Shown here: positions 24,801 through 37,977 of the stretch, in pieces
How the letters are laid out: the number at the start of each line of letters is the position of its first letter
How positions within the stretch are numbered: the first letter of the stretch is position 1
Assembly: GCA_033557835.1 (NCBI GenBank)
Contig: JAWQRO010000243.1
Location: forward strand, 1 to 46,791
Direction: 5' to 3'
From: Helochares maculicollis
Taxonomy: Eukaryota > Arthropoda > Insecta > Coleoptera > Hydrophilidae
Length of the DNA stretch: 46,791 bases
Notes under the pieces: generated by a model
Told to the model about the DNA's origin: nothing
The model's input: only the letters and a program-made list of their open reading frames with translations
The model's database searches: none
Program-made: the position numbers and the translations under genes

Positions 24801-27340
24801 TTCTCCGGCGTATAGCCCCGTTTGCACTTCAGATAACTGATTGGTATTTCTCGTGGGATGGATCATAACCTGGGTCATGGTTTTGACGGTGCATATTAAA
24901 CTTCATTAAGAATGAAATATTGACGATAACATGTTTTTTGATGGACCAGAAGAAGATTTTGAAAGTATTGATAAAACATCTAAAAGATATCAACGTATGG
25001 AATCCTTTTAATAAATATGTGCCAAAAAATATGCGAGCACAATCATATAATATGTTCCACCACAGTTTATGAAAAAAAACTGAACCTTACCGGTTTCAAA
25101 GGCTTATCTTTTGTTAGTTTTGAGAGCTTTGTCAACATGGAACTTTTCTGTGTTCGTCGCAAATCCTCTCAGATTGTAGCCTGTTCACATTTTCTCTAAA
25201 CACTTTCAAGGGAGAGAAAATTTAAAGAAATGCGAGTCTGCTTTCAGCGACTCAACAGAGCTGCTATAAATCAAGATGTTTTTATGCGAGGCTTTCGCGC
25301 GTAACTTTCCCTGTTTCCGTAATGAAAAGTCACGTTTATTCCTTTTCTTTCTTTACCTGTTTATATTTCGATTACATTTTATGAACCCAAAAGATGCAGA
25401 AAAAACGGGGCTCGAAAGCAAGGTCAATTGATTCCATCAGTAAAAATTGCTCGCGCAAACTCATCCAACCGTATGTGAGAAGCGTTGACATCAAAGTCAC
25501 TTCTTGTCCGATCGAGGATTAAGTTACTGTGATCCCCATCCCTGATGTGACGAGACTTACTCATGCAACCATGAGTTTTCGACTCCAATATACTTTAACA
25601 TCGCTTAGGTTTGAAACGTTCACTCAAACAATTCCTCCTTCATCAATTTAAAATAGGCGTAGCGGTTTATAAGGTGTTAAGCTCTTAATGTACATAACTG
25701 ATTGTTCCTTTTCGTGTCGCACCTAAGTTAGATGAAGAATTTATTATTTTAATAATCACTGAACGTTAAGGATAACCTGTTTGGGATTTATCTTGTGGCT
25801 CATGAAATTTTTTTCATTTCATATTCCTTATAATGGAATTCTTTTGGCCATTATGTAAACTTAAAATCAAATAAATATTTTTTTTGTTAATGTACCCATA
25901 TTTTTTAATTTTTATGAACCATATTTGTAGTAGTAAGTAAATTACATGTCTTAAAATTCAATACTTGGGATGCGATTTTTACTTGTTATTGGTTCGATCT
26001 GGTGGCTTTATTGTAATTCCAACGATTGTAAAAATTTATAAACTATACAGTTTAGCTTCATTTTTATAAAAATAATGTGATTGCCTTTCTCAGCGACAAC
26101 ATTACCATATGAATTGTGAGTTTAGTAGACCTTTTCCTTAAACCTAGACACTTATTCGCACAAATTGACGCTTGGTTTGGTGTACGAGACGAGAAATTTA
26201 ATATTGATTATGCTAAAGAACAATATTTTTTGAAATACTGTGTTGCACCAAGAATTCTTAGATAATATATGGATCGTAGTTTCCACGCAACAAGCTTTTG
26301 TGTGAGGCAATTCATTGATTTGTAATAAACATCCACTTAAAGCCACCAGTTCACGCTATATTTGTTTTGTCAATTGTTCGATACCGATTACTTGTGAAAT
26401 GCCATTCGAAGGGTTTGCGAAATTTGTTATGACCTAGAAAAGTTGAATATATTTAAATTTGACTATTTTGTTTCAGTATTAGAAAATATTCATTTTTATA
26501 TAATTTAAAATAACAGAGGCAGTGGCGTTTACTAAAAGTGTATACGTTCGTTTGTTTTGGTGAGAATTGCCCAAATAAATCATAGAGTACCTTGACTGTA
26601 GCAGAAAATGCAATTTGCTGAACGCAGAATGCTGGAAATTTCTCCTTGTAAACAAGTAGTGTAAATTTAATATTATCTCCTGAAAACTTTTTGCCCTACT
26701 TTTCTCATAGACGCACCAACAAATTTTATTTAAATAGATTACAACTTGCTCTTAATTTATTACATTATTTATATATACTTAATTTCTTCTGTCGTTCTGC
26801 ACTAATTTTTTAGTTTACTAGCACTTTGGAAAACTTATGGTCAAAATTGATTTTTAGATGTTGATTCTGATTATAAATATAGAGTATTCTAATGCCTAAA
26901 CTGCCAGTATCAACCACTACTTCAATGGGTTTAATAGCTTGTGCTTTTAGTAGATTTTGCAGGACAGCAGTAATAAAAATGTCTAAAGACAAAAGTAATA
27001 AATAACTTTCACTGAATCATATACTTTATGTTATGACTGACTGAGTGACTAATTGACCGATTGAGGGATTCATCAACGACCAGCCGAAACCGCTAATCTG
27101 AAAACAGTAAAAATTCTTTCTCATATCACCTTTAATATGTAGGTACTGAATACGGACGGCATTTTAGATATTCTGTTTCTAAGAGCGTAAAAATGACTAT
27201 TGTCATTGTGTTTTTGTAACAACTCTTTTATGTTACAAAGTAAAAATGCTATAGACCATAAAATTAGAATCTCCGTTCAAAATAAAAACTATTGACACGT
27301 TCGATGAAAATGCCAAGAATTTTATTTAAAAAGGGGTAAT

Positions 27341-27344
<4 letters not shown>

Positions 27345-27375
<31 letters not shown>
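27345..27375. repeat. (TA)n microsatellite
   Basis: An uninterrupted run of 15 TA units plus one T. It is likely length-polymorphic between individuals and has no coding meaning. Confidence 0.97.
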
Positions 27376-27379
<4 letters not shown>

Positions 27380-29329
27380 CGAGAAGTTTGGTATGCAAAT
27401 ATTCCCTTAAAAATAATCGGACAAGTATTTTGTCGTTTTACGATTATTTAATTCAAGGGACAAGAAGGGCTGGTTTTATAAATGTAATAAAGAAGTCTTC
27501 TTTAAAATGTATGTGGACGTATTCGAATGAAATATATTGTATTTTTGTACAATTAAAGAATAATCTTTACCACAACATCTCATTCTATTTTATCTGCTAG
27601 AAGCACAATCAAGTCGAGCGAAATCCAGGGAAACTACTGAATCATCTGGGTAATAAATACTCATTTTTACATGCAGTATTTACTGCAATAATAACTCCAT
27701 TTGTCTTGTTCTAAGCAATACATGTCATTATTTCCAGAAGTATTATGATGTTGGGTTTTTGAGATCTTGCTAATCCGAAGAACCGCGTTAATAGATGTGA
27801 TAGGGCAAATAGATTTTCGAACATGAGGAGCTAAAATAGAACTAGTTCCTCCTAGAGGTCAACAATTATTTCGTAAATTGTTAAGAACCAGTAGCCTCAT
27901 GAATTGAAATTTCCTCAATATGTTTAATAATAAACAAATTTTCAATTTTGTTACTGGTTTTTGAAAATATTCTTCCCAAGAAATTTCAAAGACAATTTGA
28001 CTGCAATTGAGAAATAATCTACGCCTCGTAGAACATGATATTGAGAATGGATTACACATTTTATTTTAAATGCCCATCGGAGATGGGTGGCATAACTGTA
28101 AAGAAGCATCCACCACGGTTTCATCAGCATTTCATCTATAAGATGGGGTGAATTCAGTTAAAGTTTTAGATGTAGTTACATGCCAGGGATTTCAGTTGGA
28201 AATTTATTCTTGCCGAGCAATTATTCTTTCTTGTCAGTGATAAATATTAACAATCATTCTATTTAATTGAATAGATGCTATACATGTAAGGTACTAAAGA
28301 AATTGCAACAAAATTAATGTAAATAATACATTTATTGGGCGATTAGAATTTGTTTTATTTAATGATACTAGCTAGTAAATAATCAATTAAGACAATTAGA
28401 GCTTTTCAACTCGCTACTAGTGTGCGTTGAGAAATTACAGTGACTTCCGTTATACATATAAGTTGAAATTTTGGAAACAAGTGAAGCGCACCGGCATACA
28501 AATGAGTAAATAATCTTTATTTTCATTATATTATTATAATTATAATCTTTATGTGGAATGTTTGGTAAATTAGCAGTAAAAGTCGCCGTTTTTAAAATTA
28601 CTTATAATTTACAAAAACAACTTTTCCGTTCGGAAAATTCACCAAACTACAAGTAATTTGTTGTATCCTACTAGATACAATATTTTTGTAATGAGCTAAT
28701 CCTAATGATCGGCATTTTTAGTACCAGACACTTTATGTTTTCCACACAATGTTTGACTTTTGCCATTATGAATGCCTCTACATTGATTACTAGCATTAAA
28801 GCTTAGCAAGAAACAGCACCTGCAGATCTACTTTGCCACATGCTAAAAGGATATATCCGCTGTATGCTTGAAAAAATACTGAAAGAAGTTGTTTCTTGCT
28901 ACACGTATATTTAACTATGCCTAACACCATCATTTAATTGTTTCAACAAAAATAATTATAAGGTAAAAGCAGCGAACATGACAAGTTTAACATAAGGAAA
29001 AACAATGCGATGTGAAGCATTTCTCGTTAAGAAAATCACAAGCCTACCCAAACAAATATTAATTCACAGGTCTCATTGCTTAACTAAAACGCCTTACATT
29101 GACCCTTTTGCCCAAGCATTTCCTGGTGTAACAAGATCACTTGGCTTGATTTTCGCAGGGTTGAAAAATGCATAAAATCCGGTTTGAAATGGCCTACTTT
29201 ATCCACCGCGAACATTTGGCAAATTACAGTATTTCCATTGGTAACGAGCATATAATTGGTGCGTGCATCTTTAAATATAATATTTTTTAAGTAGTACCGC
29301 ATCTCGGTGGAATGGGAAATGTATTGTTT

Positions 29330-29540
29330 GTCGACTTGTTAGCGATGCGAGTGCCTTCTATTCAAAGACGCCGACATGGTTGGAATGAGATTCACAGTTC
29401 TTTGTGAAGCCGAAATAAGGGAACGAGAACAAAAAACGAAGCTTGTGTGCGGGGCGGGCGCAGTTTTTACCCGCCTACCGAAGCCATCGCGACCATGGGC
29501 ATGGGTCCTCTTCTTCTGCGTTGTAGCTGGCTGCATCTAT
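29330..29540. other. GC-rich island inside intron 1
   Basis: Roughly half G+C in a region that is otherwise about one third. It includes GTGCGGGGCGGGCGCAG near 29449 and CGAAGCCATCGCGACC near 29479, with multiple CpGs. A 65-codon frame on the - strand (29339-29536) is a by-product of the low stop density of GC-rich DNA and shows no domain. A regulatory element or a minor promoter is possible but unproven. Confidence 0.4.
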
Positions 29541-32500
29541 TTTAGAATTTACTGAAATGCCATTTTTGCTTTGCCATCGTTTCGATTTAGTGCCATATTT
29601 CAGGCCAGAATTTACGGCTGAGAAAAGACCAAATCGGATACAATGGGTGTAATTATCATTCTCCCACGCTTACTACATGAAATGATATGTTGTAGTTTAT
29701 CCAACCGATAACCAGGGTCGGAACAGGTAATTTGGATTTTGATGGATTGATCCAAGCCAAATTATCACCTACCTATAACTTAGCAGGTAGTACCGTAATG
29801 GTACCCAAACACGTTTGTTCATTGATAATAAAGAAACAGCAACGTTTATTCCTCTTTGCTACTAAAGAAGCTTTTCTAAAAACATATTTATTTCGTTTAT
29901 TGTTGGCAATATCTAAAGTTTTCTATATCTTACTTTGGAACTTGTTCAGTAGTTTTTAAATGAAACTTGCTGTAGCGTAACGAATGATAAATCTCGAACG
30001 ACTCTTCATTGCTACGTAGTACCAGTTGCTAGCAGAGACTTGACTACTACCCTATTTCTTGTTGAAAAGGCAGTAAGTAATTGAAATTACAGTGGCGTCC
30101 TTTACACCATGACATTTGCAAGTTAATGGCATCTAAAGTACCAATGTCAATAGCCATCTTCTCCAACTTTTAGCTGGGGGCTATCGTCGTAGCCTTCTGC
30201 CTGATTCCGACTCTGCGCGATATAGCCAGCCTTCTGATGACCTTCATAAGAAAGATTTCTTTAGCTTGTTGTGAATTGCCTCAGGTCTTCAGGCTGGTTC
30301 AGAGTCATTTTCTCAACGCACTGTCCAATTATTCATTGGTGTTGCGGCTTTAAACTTGCAATCTGTTGAGTGTTGGGTGTTTGCCTCCGGCACATCGATG
30401 GCTATTTCTTTATAGGGTATTTTCTAAATCAGATAAAGAAGGCGTTTTAAGGATGAACTATACCCGCAAAGTGATACTTTATTGGTTCAAAATGGAAAAT
30501 TTTCCTAATAATAATAATAACTCTTCATTTTACATTCAGCGACTCGGCTGCGCCAAAAACTGCAATTATATTCTCTTGTTCCACTTCCTGCTTTTTGTAG
30601 GTGCATAGCAATATTTTTTCATTCATTCGCTTCGTATATAATGTGAATGAATGCTATTCTCAGCTGGCCTCTGATTTATTGAGATTAAAAAAGAATATTT
30701 CGCTCAGATGTAAAGAAGGAGCAAGCCTGAATGCCCTTCTAATCGTTTAATAATACAGATTAGTTTTAAAAATATATATAGGTAACTTAACAATCTCTCA
30801 AGAGAGATGCTTAGCATTAAGACGACCACGTATTCATTTCAAAATAAGATTAATGTTTGTTTGACATCGGAAGAATATAGCACTCATGGAAGTGTGAATT
30901 ATGATTGATTGAGGTTTCACTTACTATATTCTCTTTTATTATTTTCCTACTTTCAACAGTGGCGGCTAGGCAATGACGCTTTAACAATCAAGAAACCACC
31001 ACGAGAATTTCTATTTAACCTAAAAACACTTTTTGCTACTTCAGAAATCCTGTATATACTATACTTCGTATTTAGATATACAATAGATATATTAAACCTT
31101 CATACGTTTTTATATGGAAAGATGACCAATGAACTTTGCAGTATTTTTTCAAAATTTGTTTTTTGTGCTAAAACATCTTCTTGCTTATGATAAACGCGCA
31201 TAGGAATTAACGTACTCTGGTTACTTTAAGTGCATTAATGCTTTCTCAGGTGATTAACAAAGCTATTTTAAGTTTTGTTAAATAAAAACTAAGGCTTCCA
31301 AATATATCTTCATATTATATAAATGTAATCCATTCAGTTTGTATGCTATTAATGCCAAAAATTTAAAAGGAGGATGCCCATTACACAAAGTATTACCATC
31401 AGTTACAACAATATCAACAATTCTGAAGTCCATCAAAAATGTATCATTTCCTTATGTATTAGAACTTTAAATTGTGGAAAAAATGTTTGGTGGACGTTTC
31501 GTTTGAACTAAAATTTTGTTGTATTGTAGATTTTTGTGAAGGATTGGGAAAATACTTACTTGTATGTTGTGTTCTGACGGTTTATACCTCGTATTTTTCT
31601 GCACTGACCGAAAATGAGTAGTTTCATTTAAAGTCTCAGGGAATCAAACAAATATTTGTTAAAAAGTTGCTAAAAAACTGAAGGGTTAGTGATAATATAC
31701 TTTCGACGGCGAAATCTTGCGATTAATTCTACCTTGTTAGGACCTTTTTTCTGTTTTATATGTTTTTGTATCCTAATAAATAAATGTATGGCTATAAATA
31801 TTATGTTCTTAATGGATTTATATGACTAATTTTGAAATAAATTTTAAATAATCAAATCCTTTGAATGAAAATGAATAATTGATTGGATCTTGTAAACACT
31901 AAATGCGACCAATAGATGTAAACACTATTTTGCAATTGGAACTTTTAATGACTATTTGTTTTTAAATAAAAGCTTGCCTAAACAAATACCATTTTTATAA
32001 TGAACCTTTTAATAATACATATTAATGTCTATTCAGTGAATAATACTCACACATTTAGATCATAATTTAAGTTAAAAGAAAACTTTATATATCTGGCAAA
32101 TATTTAATAAAATAGCTTTCGACTAGGCAACTAGGAATTAAATATTAGTTAAAGCTATTTACCCAAATCTAAAATATTTGTATAGTCCAAAGATATTTGC
32201 CTAAAGTAAGCATTTGCGTATGGAATACACATTGTCTTTGTGAAGCAAGAAAGCAGATATTGAAATAGACATCACTACACAGCCTGTTTCATTACTAAGT
32301 TCTGGAATTTAAAGGGGCGGTAGGTTTTTGTTTAAGTTGTCTATAATAATTAGTTACCAAGATATTTATTTATGGTACTTATGAAGAAGTGATGGAAATC
32401 CGTACGTCATAGGTCGAATACAGACAAGTTTTATTGCTATATTAAAGTATCGCCTTCTTGAAAACGCTTTTATCAATTGCACTCGTAACAGATGAAATAA

Positions 32501-35288
32501 TAATAAAAATCCCGCTTTTTGGAGAAGAATAAACAGAATCAAAAAATTAATGGGCTGCAATTATATTTTACTTCCAGATTTTGGCGGATCTATTGACGAG
32601 TTTTGATTGTGATGTCAGTATTTTTATAGCGCTAAACGTGCCGTTCTTTCTGCAAAATATTCTTTGACCTAGCATGGTCTATCGGCGTAAAATTAGTAAA
32701 TATTATTCTACTTTTTGTGTGACACTTGAAATATTAGACGCACATTAACTATTCTGTGAATGTGTTTTCTAATTTTGTTGCTCTTTCCATCAATTAGTCT
32801 GTGACAAGGCATAACATTAGTCTAACAAATTTCTTTACTTGATGACTTTAAAATATTTCGGCATAGTGAAGCGTGGTTGTTTCTCTAAATAGTTTAATTT
32901 TGCACCATGTATGCCTACGACTTGTAGTAGTTGAACAATTGTGAAATCATGGAAGCTACTTTTAAGAAGCCCAGTTCTACAAAAGCTAAATATCACAACT
33001 TATATTTAAGCTGGTTTTACCTACACGTATCCTTGTATGCTCTTATAAGATTTACTATTAAAAATTGAAACTTTTACCGAAGACTTGAATACTTCGATAT
33101 CGTAGGCTCTAACTGAAGCTTTCCATGGCCCAAAATAATGTTATTTATTTTATATTTTTACAAGTCAATTTTTCTTACGAATCTCGTATATTGCTAAACT
33201 GTAATATCCAATTTGGTTTAGATTGAATCTAGGCCTTTGCTGCCTAGTTTTTAAACGTCTATATAAGAAGCCATATAAAGAAAAAAGTGGGGCAACTTTT
33301 ACATATGTTTTAAGTCAATCAAAATTGAATAAATCGTTTGCAGTATGATATGTTTATTTGATCTGAGCCTGGCTTAATACGATAGTCAAAATACTTGTTT
33401 ATTTGTTAAAAATCAGCGAGGTTATGGGTAGCAGTCATATTTATCCACAAGTGGTAAATAAATTTGTCAGTATTCGTTCGGTAAGTGTGCAATATCCGTT
33501 AGAGGAAATTTATAAACTTTAATTATCATACTATTGTAAACCAGTTTAAATGAAAATTAAATTTCAACACTTTCTCGTGTCGTTAAGTATCCGATAACTT
33601 CCGCATATCATTTACATACATACATATTCTACATACAAGTGCTGAAAGATGCGAAAACTCTAGCAATTATCGTAATTATTTTATCATGATTGCAATTGTT
33701 TATACGTGCTTTTCATAATTAACCATTTATACTGCATTAATAAATTTATGTGAATATGTAATTAAATGCTTAAACAACTTCATTAACTCTTAAACGTGCA
33801 TAATTGACATTTACTGACGCATTTGCATATCAGTATATCTATCAGTTCAGCGGTAATCAATTAATACAAATCTAATTACGCAAATTGCTGTACATTTAAA
33901 CATTTATATTAGGGTCTTACAGCTAGATGCAATTTGATTAAGTGACTAATTTAGCAGAGTAATTTACCTTACAATGTCATATGTTCATACAGAACCATGT
34001 GAAAATTAATTAATTTATTGTATTACTAAGCAGGATGTATCTCAAATAACTATTAAACAAAGCGGTAACGAAATTTAAACTTTTGAATATTTACAATCAA
34101 ATTTCCTGCAAAAAGTTGAAACCACATGGTGACAATAGTTACTAAGAAATAAAAAGGAAAATTTCCACTTATAGGTTAAAATATTTATATTTGAAAATCA
34201 GGCAAATTCCCAGTCAACCACGCAACAGGAAATTGTTCACAATTATTTAAAAAAATGATTAAATATTTACTTGAAACTTATAAGCGATCCGCCGCTGTGA
34301 GCCCAGCAAATACATACAACTGCAATATTAGAAGCAACAATGAGTCTCTGAAGGAATGTAAAAGGATTAAATATTTACCAAAAGTGTTAACAAATGTTTA
34401 AGAAACCCTAAAATAATTGTAGCTACAATATAAAAGGTGAGATGCAAACGATAAAAAGTTAAATGGTTTACAATCCCGTGTACACAAACCCGATTATAAT
34501 GCCAATATAAATATTATGATGTGGTAAAGGTAGAATGGATGCCAAAACCAAATGCAATAAAAGCTTTTATATTCTATAGAGACCGGAAGAAAGCCATACT
34601 TTACGCACTCTTTTGACAATATACGAAGCCGCAAGGTTTTGTAATACCTACCCCAGGGTGGGCTTCGACAATACCTGAGTCAAAACTAAGCGGGCAAACA
34701 CCGCCTATGTACACAAGTTTCCATTAGCCCATTTTAAATATATTGCTTTCTGAATGAATGGACATACAAGCAGTAAAGGTGCCGCCGCCCTTTACAAATT
34801 TACCTTCTTTTGGGAATGTCCAAACACGTCGATTAATAATTTTGCCTCCGCCATTGGAGTCGTGTGTGATACCCGAGATCAAAAAGGTTTATACTAAAAG
34901 TATCGGTTTAACAATAGGTGAATATTGGTTTTTTTCGGCCGATTGGCGCAATTCAAAGACTTTAAATTGTTGTTAGGTTTGCCCCTTAAAAGATCGTATT
35001 TCAAGAGGATTTCAAAACCGTTCCTAATTTTAGCACACCCAAAAGGCTAGCGCAGTATCATCGACTGGATCGGAAATGCAACCGACCATAAAATTCTTTT
35101 ACTTAACAATTAAAACCGATTTCGAAGTTGTTTAGAGAATAACATGAAATCATGTCCGTTGAACTTTTCTTGCGTAAAGTTGATTGGGAGTGAGGATTAA
35201 GAAATGATTGCTTTTTTCGCGATGTGCTTAGTAACAATGTTGAAGAATATAGGCACCTACATAATCGAATATAATTAATTAAAGTCAC

Positions 35289-35340
35289 CTTGAAGGGTAT
35301 GCATTTAAAACTTGAAGGATATGTATTTAAAACTTGAAGG
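35289..35340 (+). repeat. 22-bp tandem repeat (2.4 copies)
   Basis: Units 35289-35310 and 35311-35332 differ at two positions and are followed by the first eight bases of a third unit (CTTGAAGG). It is a local replication-slippage product. Confidence 0.9.
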
Positions 35341-37715
35341 AACTTAATGTAATAACCTTATGAGAGTCTTCATAAATTCAGCCATCTTTCAATCGTTTTG
35401 TCGAGACATCACTGCAAAACCAACGAAACATAACTCATTGGTCTTCTCGTCCTCTAAAACCGGTATCATAAATATGATTTTGATGTGTTATTACAATGCA
35501 AGCGCGCTTTGCTACAGAAGAACGATCCACCTTAATAAGAATCTTGGAAGGGGCATAGAACCATGCAAGGGTCAGGTCGGTTCGAAATGTAGGTATCCAT
35601 CCATAGATGATTAGTGGTTCTGGAGAATAATTTCATTGATATGGTATTTATGAAAAGGAAATGATGTATTTTAACGGAAGACGTAAAAGCCACCCCTCCA
35701 AACGTCCTGCGTTTCTTTGTTCTTAAGCTGACAACATGGACGCCGCCTGGTTTATGGAGAATTCTAGATAATACAGCGACTGAGATTCATCTAACAGTCG
35801 TTCACCGAGAATATTAAACATTTCATTTCTCACACGTCATCGGCTATAGAACGTAAATTTAAATATTATAAAATTTCAATCGCTATTGGTGTTTGTTTTG
35901 TTTAAGAAACAATTGCATAAGGAACAAAGCAAGTGATTATATTTTTTACAGCTCATTCATTTCCATTTATTTACTGCTGTTTTGTTTTGCTATATAGTCG
36001 CATATTTTCTCGTGCGAAATCCGTCAGGGGCGTTCGCGAGCAAGGGTATAAACTTAAGTGATGTACAAGATGTATAATTGATGTATTGTATACATGACTA
36101 CGAGGAAATAATTACAGCTTATTTTAAAGGCATTATTTTAAAGTTGAGCTGTGGCCGCTACAAGCTATAACATTTTTGAGATTCTTTTCAGTACTGCGTT
36201 GTCTCAGTTTGTGGATGACATTAACGCCTTTTAATCGTGATTCTTCAGCAAAATGACAACTTTATATTCTAATATATTAATATCGTAGTATCGTATTAAA
36301 AATAAATACTTTCAGAAGGAAATGCGTTTCCGTATTGCTAAAAATGAAATTGAAATATTGATAGACGTAAAAAGCAAATTTTTTAAACAAGAAAGATTTC
36401 AGCTTTAAAACGTGAATGTACACGGAGAACAAACCTGGTAGGGTATTGCATGGATTCAATATTCAATTCCATTCATGCTGCGACCGGGAAATAAGTATCG
36501 GAACAAATACTTCCCGAAAGTATGACCAAAGAACCGGAATTGCAAAATGAAATAGTAGAAACAATAAAAACCCTACGTACAAAATATATAGGGTATTTGC
36601 GATGAATATGCAGAAAAAACACTAGAAGCAATTTAATTTTACAGACATGTGTATTATTTATAAGAGAGGGGGGAAGGGGGCAATAAAAGTTGCATTTCGT
36701 CACGATCTTTTAATGTTTGATTTACATTGATGAAAAACCGAGGCAAATTTGTGTTTCCACCCGCTCTTAATTTTAACGTTCTGCAACTCGAGTTTTAACC
36801 GCAAATTTGGTATCTCGAAGAAATTCTTTAGGTATCGACAATGGTCGTGTCACTTTTGAAGTAGCATTGCACAATAATTTACCGCCCTTAACTTTTTCGT
36901 TGAAAGAATGTAGTCTCCATTGTTATTTTAGAGTGGTATAACCATGGACAATTAAGTATTGCTACAAGCAATTTCATGCATACAGGCACCGTTACCTAAA
37001 TCTGAGCTTCACGTCTTTTGGTCGTATATTTGTTCATTCGACAGTTGTATTGAAGCTGGTCCAAACAATGAATGCATTATGTGACACACGTAAAATCAAT
37101 TTTGCGACGCATTCTAAAGGGGTCTAGAGCCCAGGAATTATGCTGGAGAAAAACTGCGACCCCTGCAGCTCTCTATTCTCTAGAGATTCTCCAGCTGAGG
37201 TTGCCAGTAATGTAATTCGTTTATGTCCTGTAAACGATCAAGTTTTCCCTTTTGAAACTGTCATTAAATTCGCGTATAGTAAATAAAGCGTTGCAAACTA
37301 GAACGTAAACAAGAATGTTCAATATAGAACCTCGAAGCTGGCAGAAATTCAATAGGCTCATAATTGTATATAATTTTATTTCATAAGAAAAACGGGAGCG
37401 TTTCCAATTTTTTTGTCAATGTATATTCCCTCTGGAAGTTTATAAAATACCCTAGTTGCCACTTAAAGGGTGACGGAATATGGCACAAAAACTGTCAGCT
37501 TCTCGGCCGGCAAAAACTATTCGGTCTTAGTCACAAGGGGCTATCGATAAAATGATGATTCACTGAACAAAAACAATAATTTATGACCTATCCATCGATT
37601 TAGTACCGATAGTATTTATAAACGCCAGCTTCATAATGTAATTATTGGTGATTTGTTAATTGTATATTTTTTATGGGCACAGATCCGTCTTTTTAAAGAG
37701 TTATTTTTGTTTTAG

Positions 37716-37977
37716 AGGTGCAAAGAAAAACTCAACACTTTGGCTATTTCTGTGATGAATCAGTGGCCCGGTGTAAGGCTTAGAGTTACCGAAGGATGGG
37801 ACGAAGAACAAGTGCATGAAAATGATTCCCTTCACTACGAAGGAAGAGCTGTTGACATAACGACTTCCGATAGGGACCGTTCAAAGTACGGAATGTTGGC
37901 TAGATTGGCCGTAGAAGCTGGATTTGATTGGGTATTTTACGAAAGCAGGGCCCACATCCATTGCTCTGTGAAATCTG
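37716..37977 (+). CDS. hh: hedgehog exon 2: core of Hh-N signalling domain
   Basis: Encodes residues 97-183 plus the first base of codon 184. It opens with RCKEKLNTLAISVMNQWPGV and contains the remaining calcium ligands E122 and D125, with E127 at a third acidic position. The zinc site is complete: H136 and D143 (SLHYEGRAVD), plus H178 with E172 and H176 (YESRAHIHCS). The exon is 262 nt and ends TCTG|GTAAGT, phase 1. As I recall, vertebrate Shh exon 2 has the same length and phase. The GRAVDITTSDRDRSKYG stretch follows the vertebrate-type sequence rather than the Drosophila variant. Acceptor: TTTTAG|AGG. No indel relative to mouse Shh numbering is apparent (constant offset of five). Confidence 0.98.

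Larger units (their letters stand above)
4499..37715 (+). other. hh: hh intron 1 (33.2 kb, phase 0)
   Basis: The intron starts GTAGGC after MTQ and ends in a pyrimidine-rich TTATTTTTGTTTTAG before AGG TGC AAA (RCK). It contains no second gene that I can support: short frames on both strands lack domains, codon bias or splice logic. Recognisable contents are sense-oriented mariner relics between 10.4 and 18.9 kb, microsatellites, a 22-bp tandem repeat and scattered GC-richer islands. Its size, for a gene with a coding sequence of 1.2 kb, is consistent with an enhancer-rich developmental locus, which is inference. Confidence 0.95.
18900..37715. other. 3' part of intron 1, no gene seen
   Basis: Nearly 19 kb of AT-rich DNA with no supportable exon. 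Notable items are GC-richer islands at about 24000-24065, 25385-25560 and 29330-29540, a (TA)n microsatellite at 27345-27375, a 22-bp tandem repeat at 35289-35340 and a polypurine run at 36663-36680. Short frames, some overlapping on both strands (22020-22241; 23619-23939), have no family signature. Confidence 0.45.

Noticed and set aside
29339..29536. 65-codon basic frame on the - strand
   Set aside because: It is explained by low stop frequency in the GC-rich island; no domain, no neighbouring exon.
36663..36680. Polypurine run as a retroviral/LTR polypurine tract
   Set aside because: No LTR, primer-binding site or gag/pol frame is nearby; it is a simple-sequence purine run.
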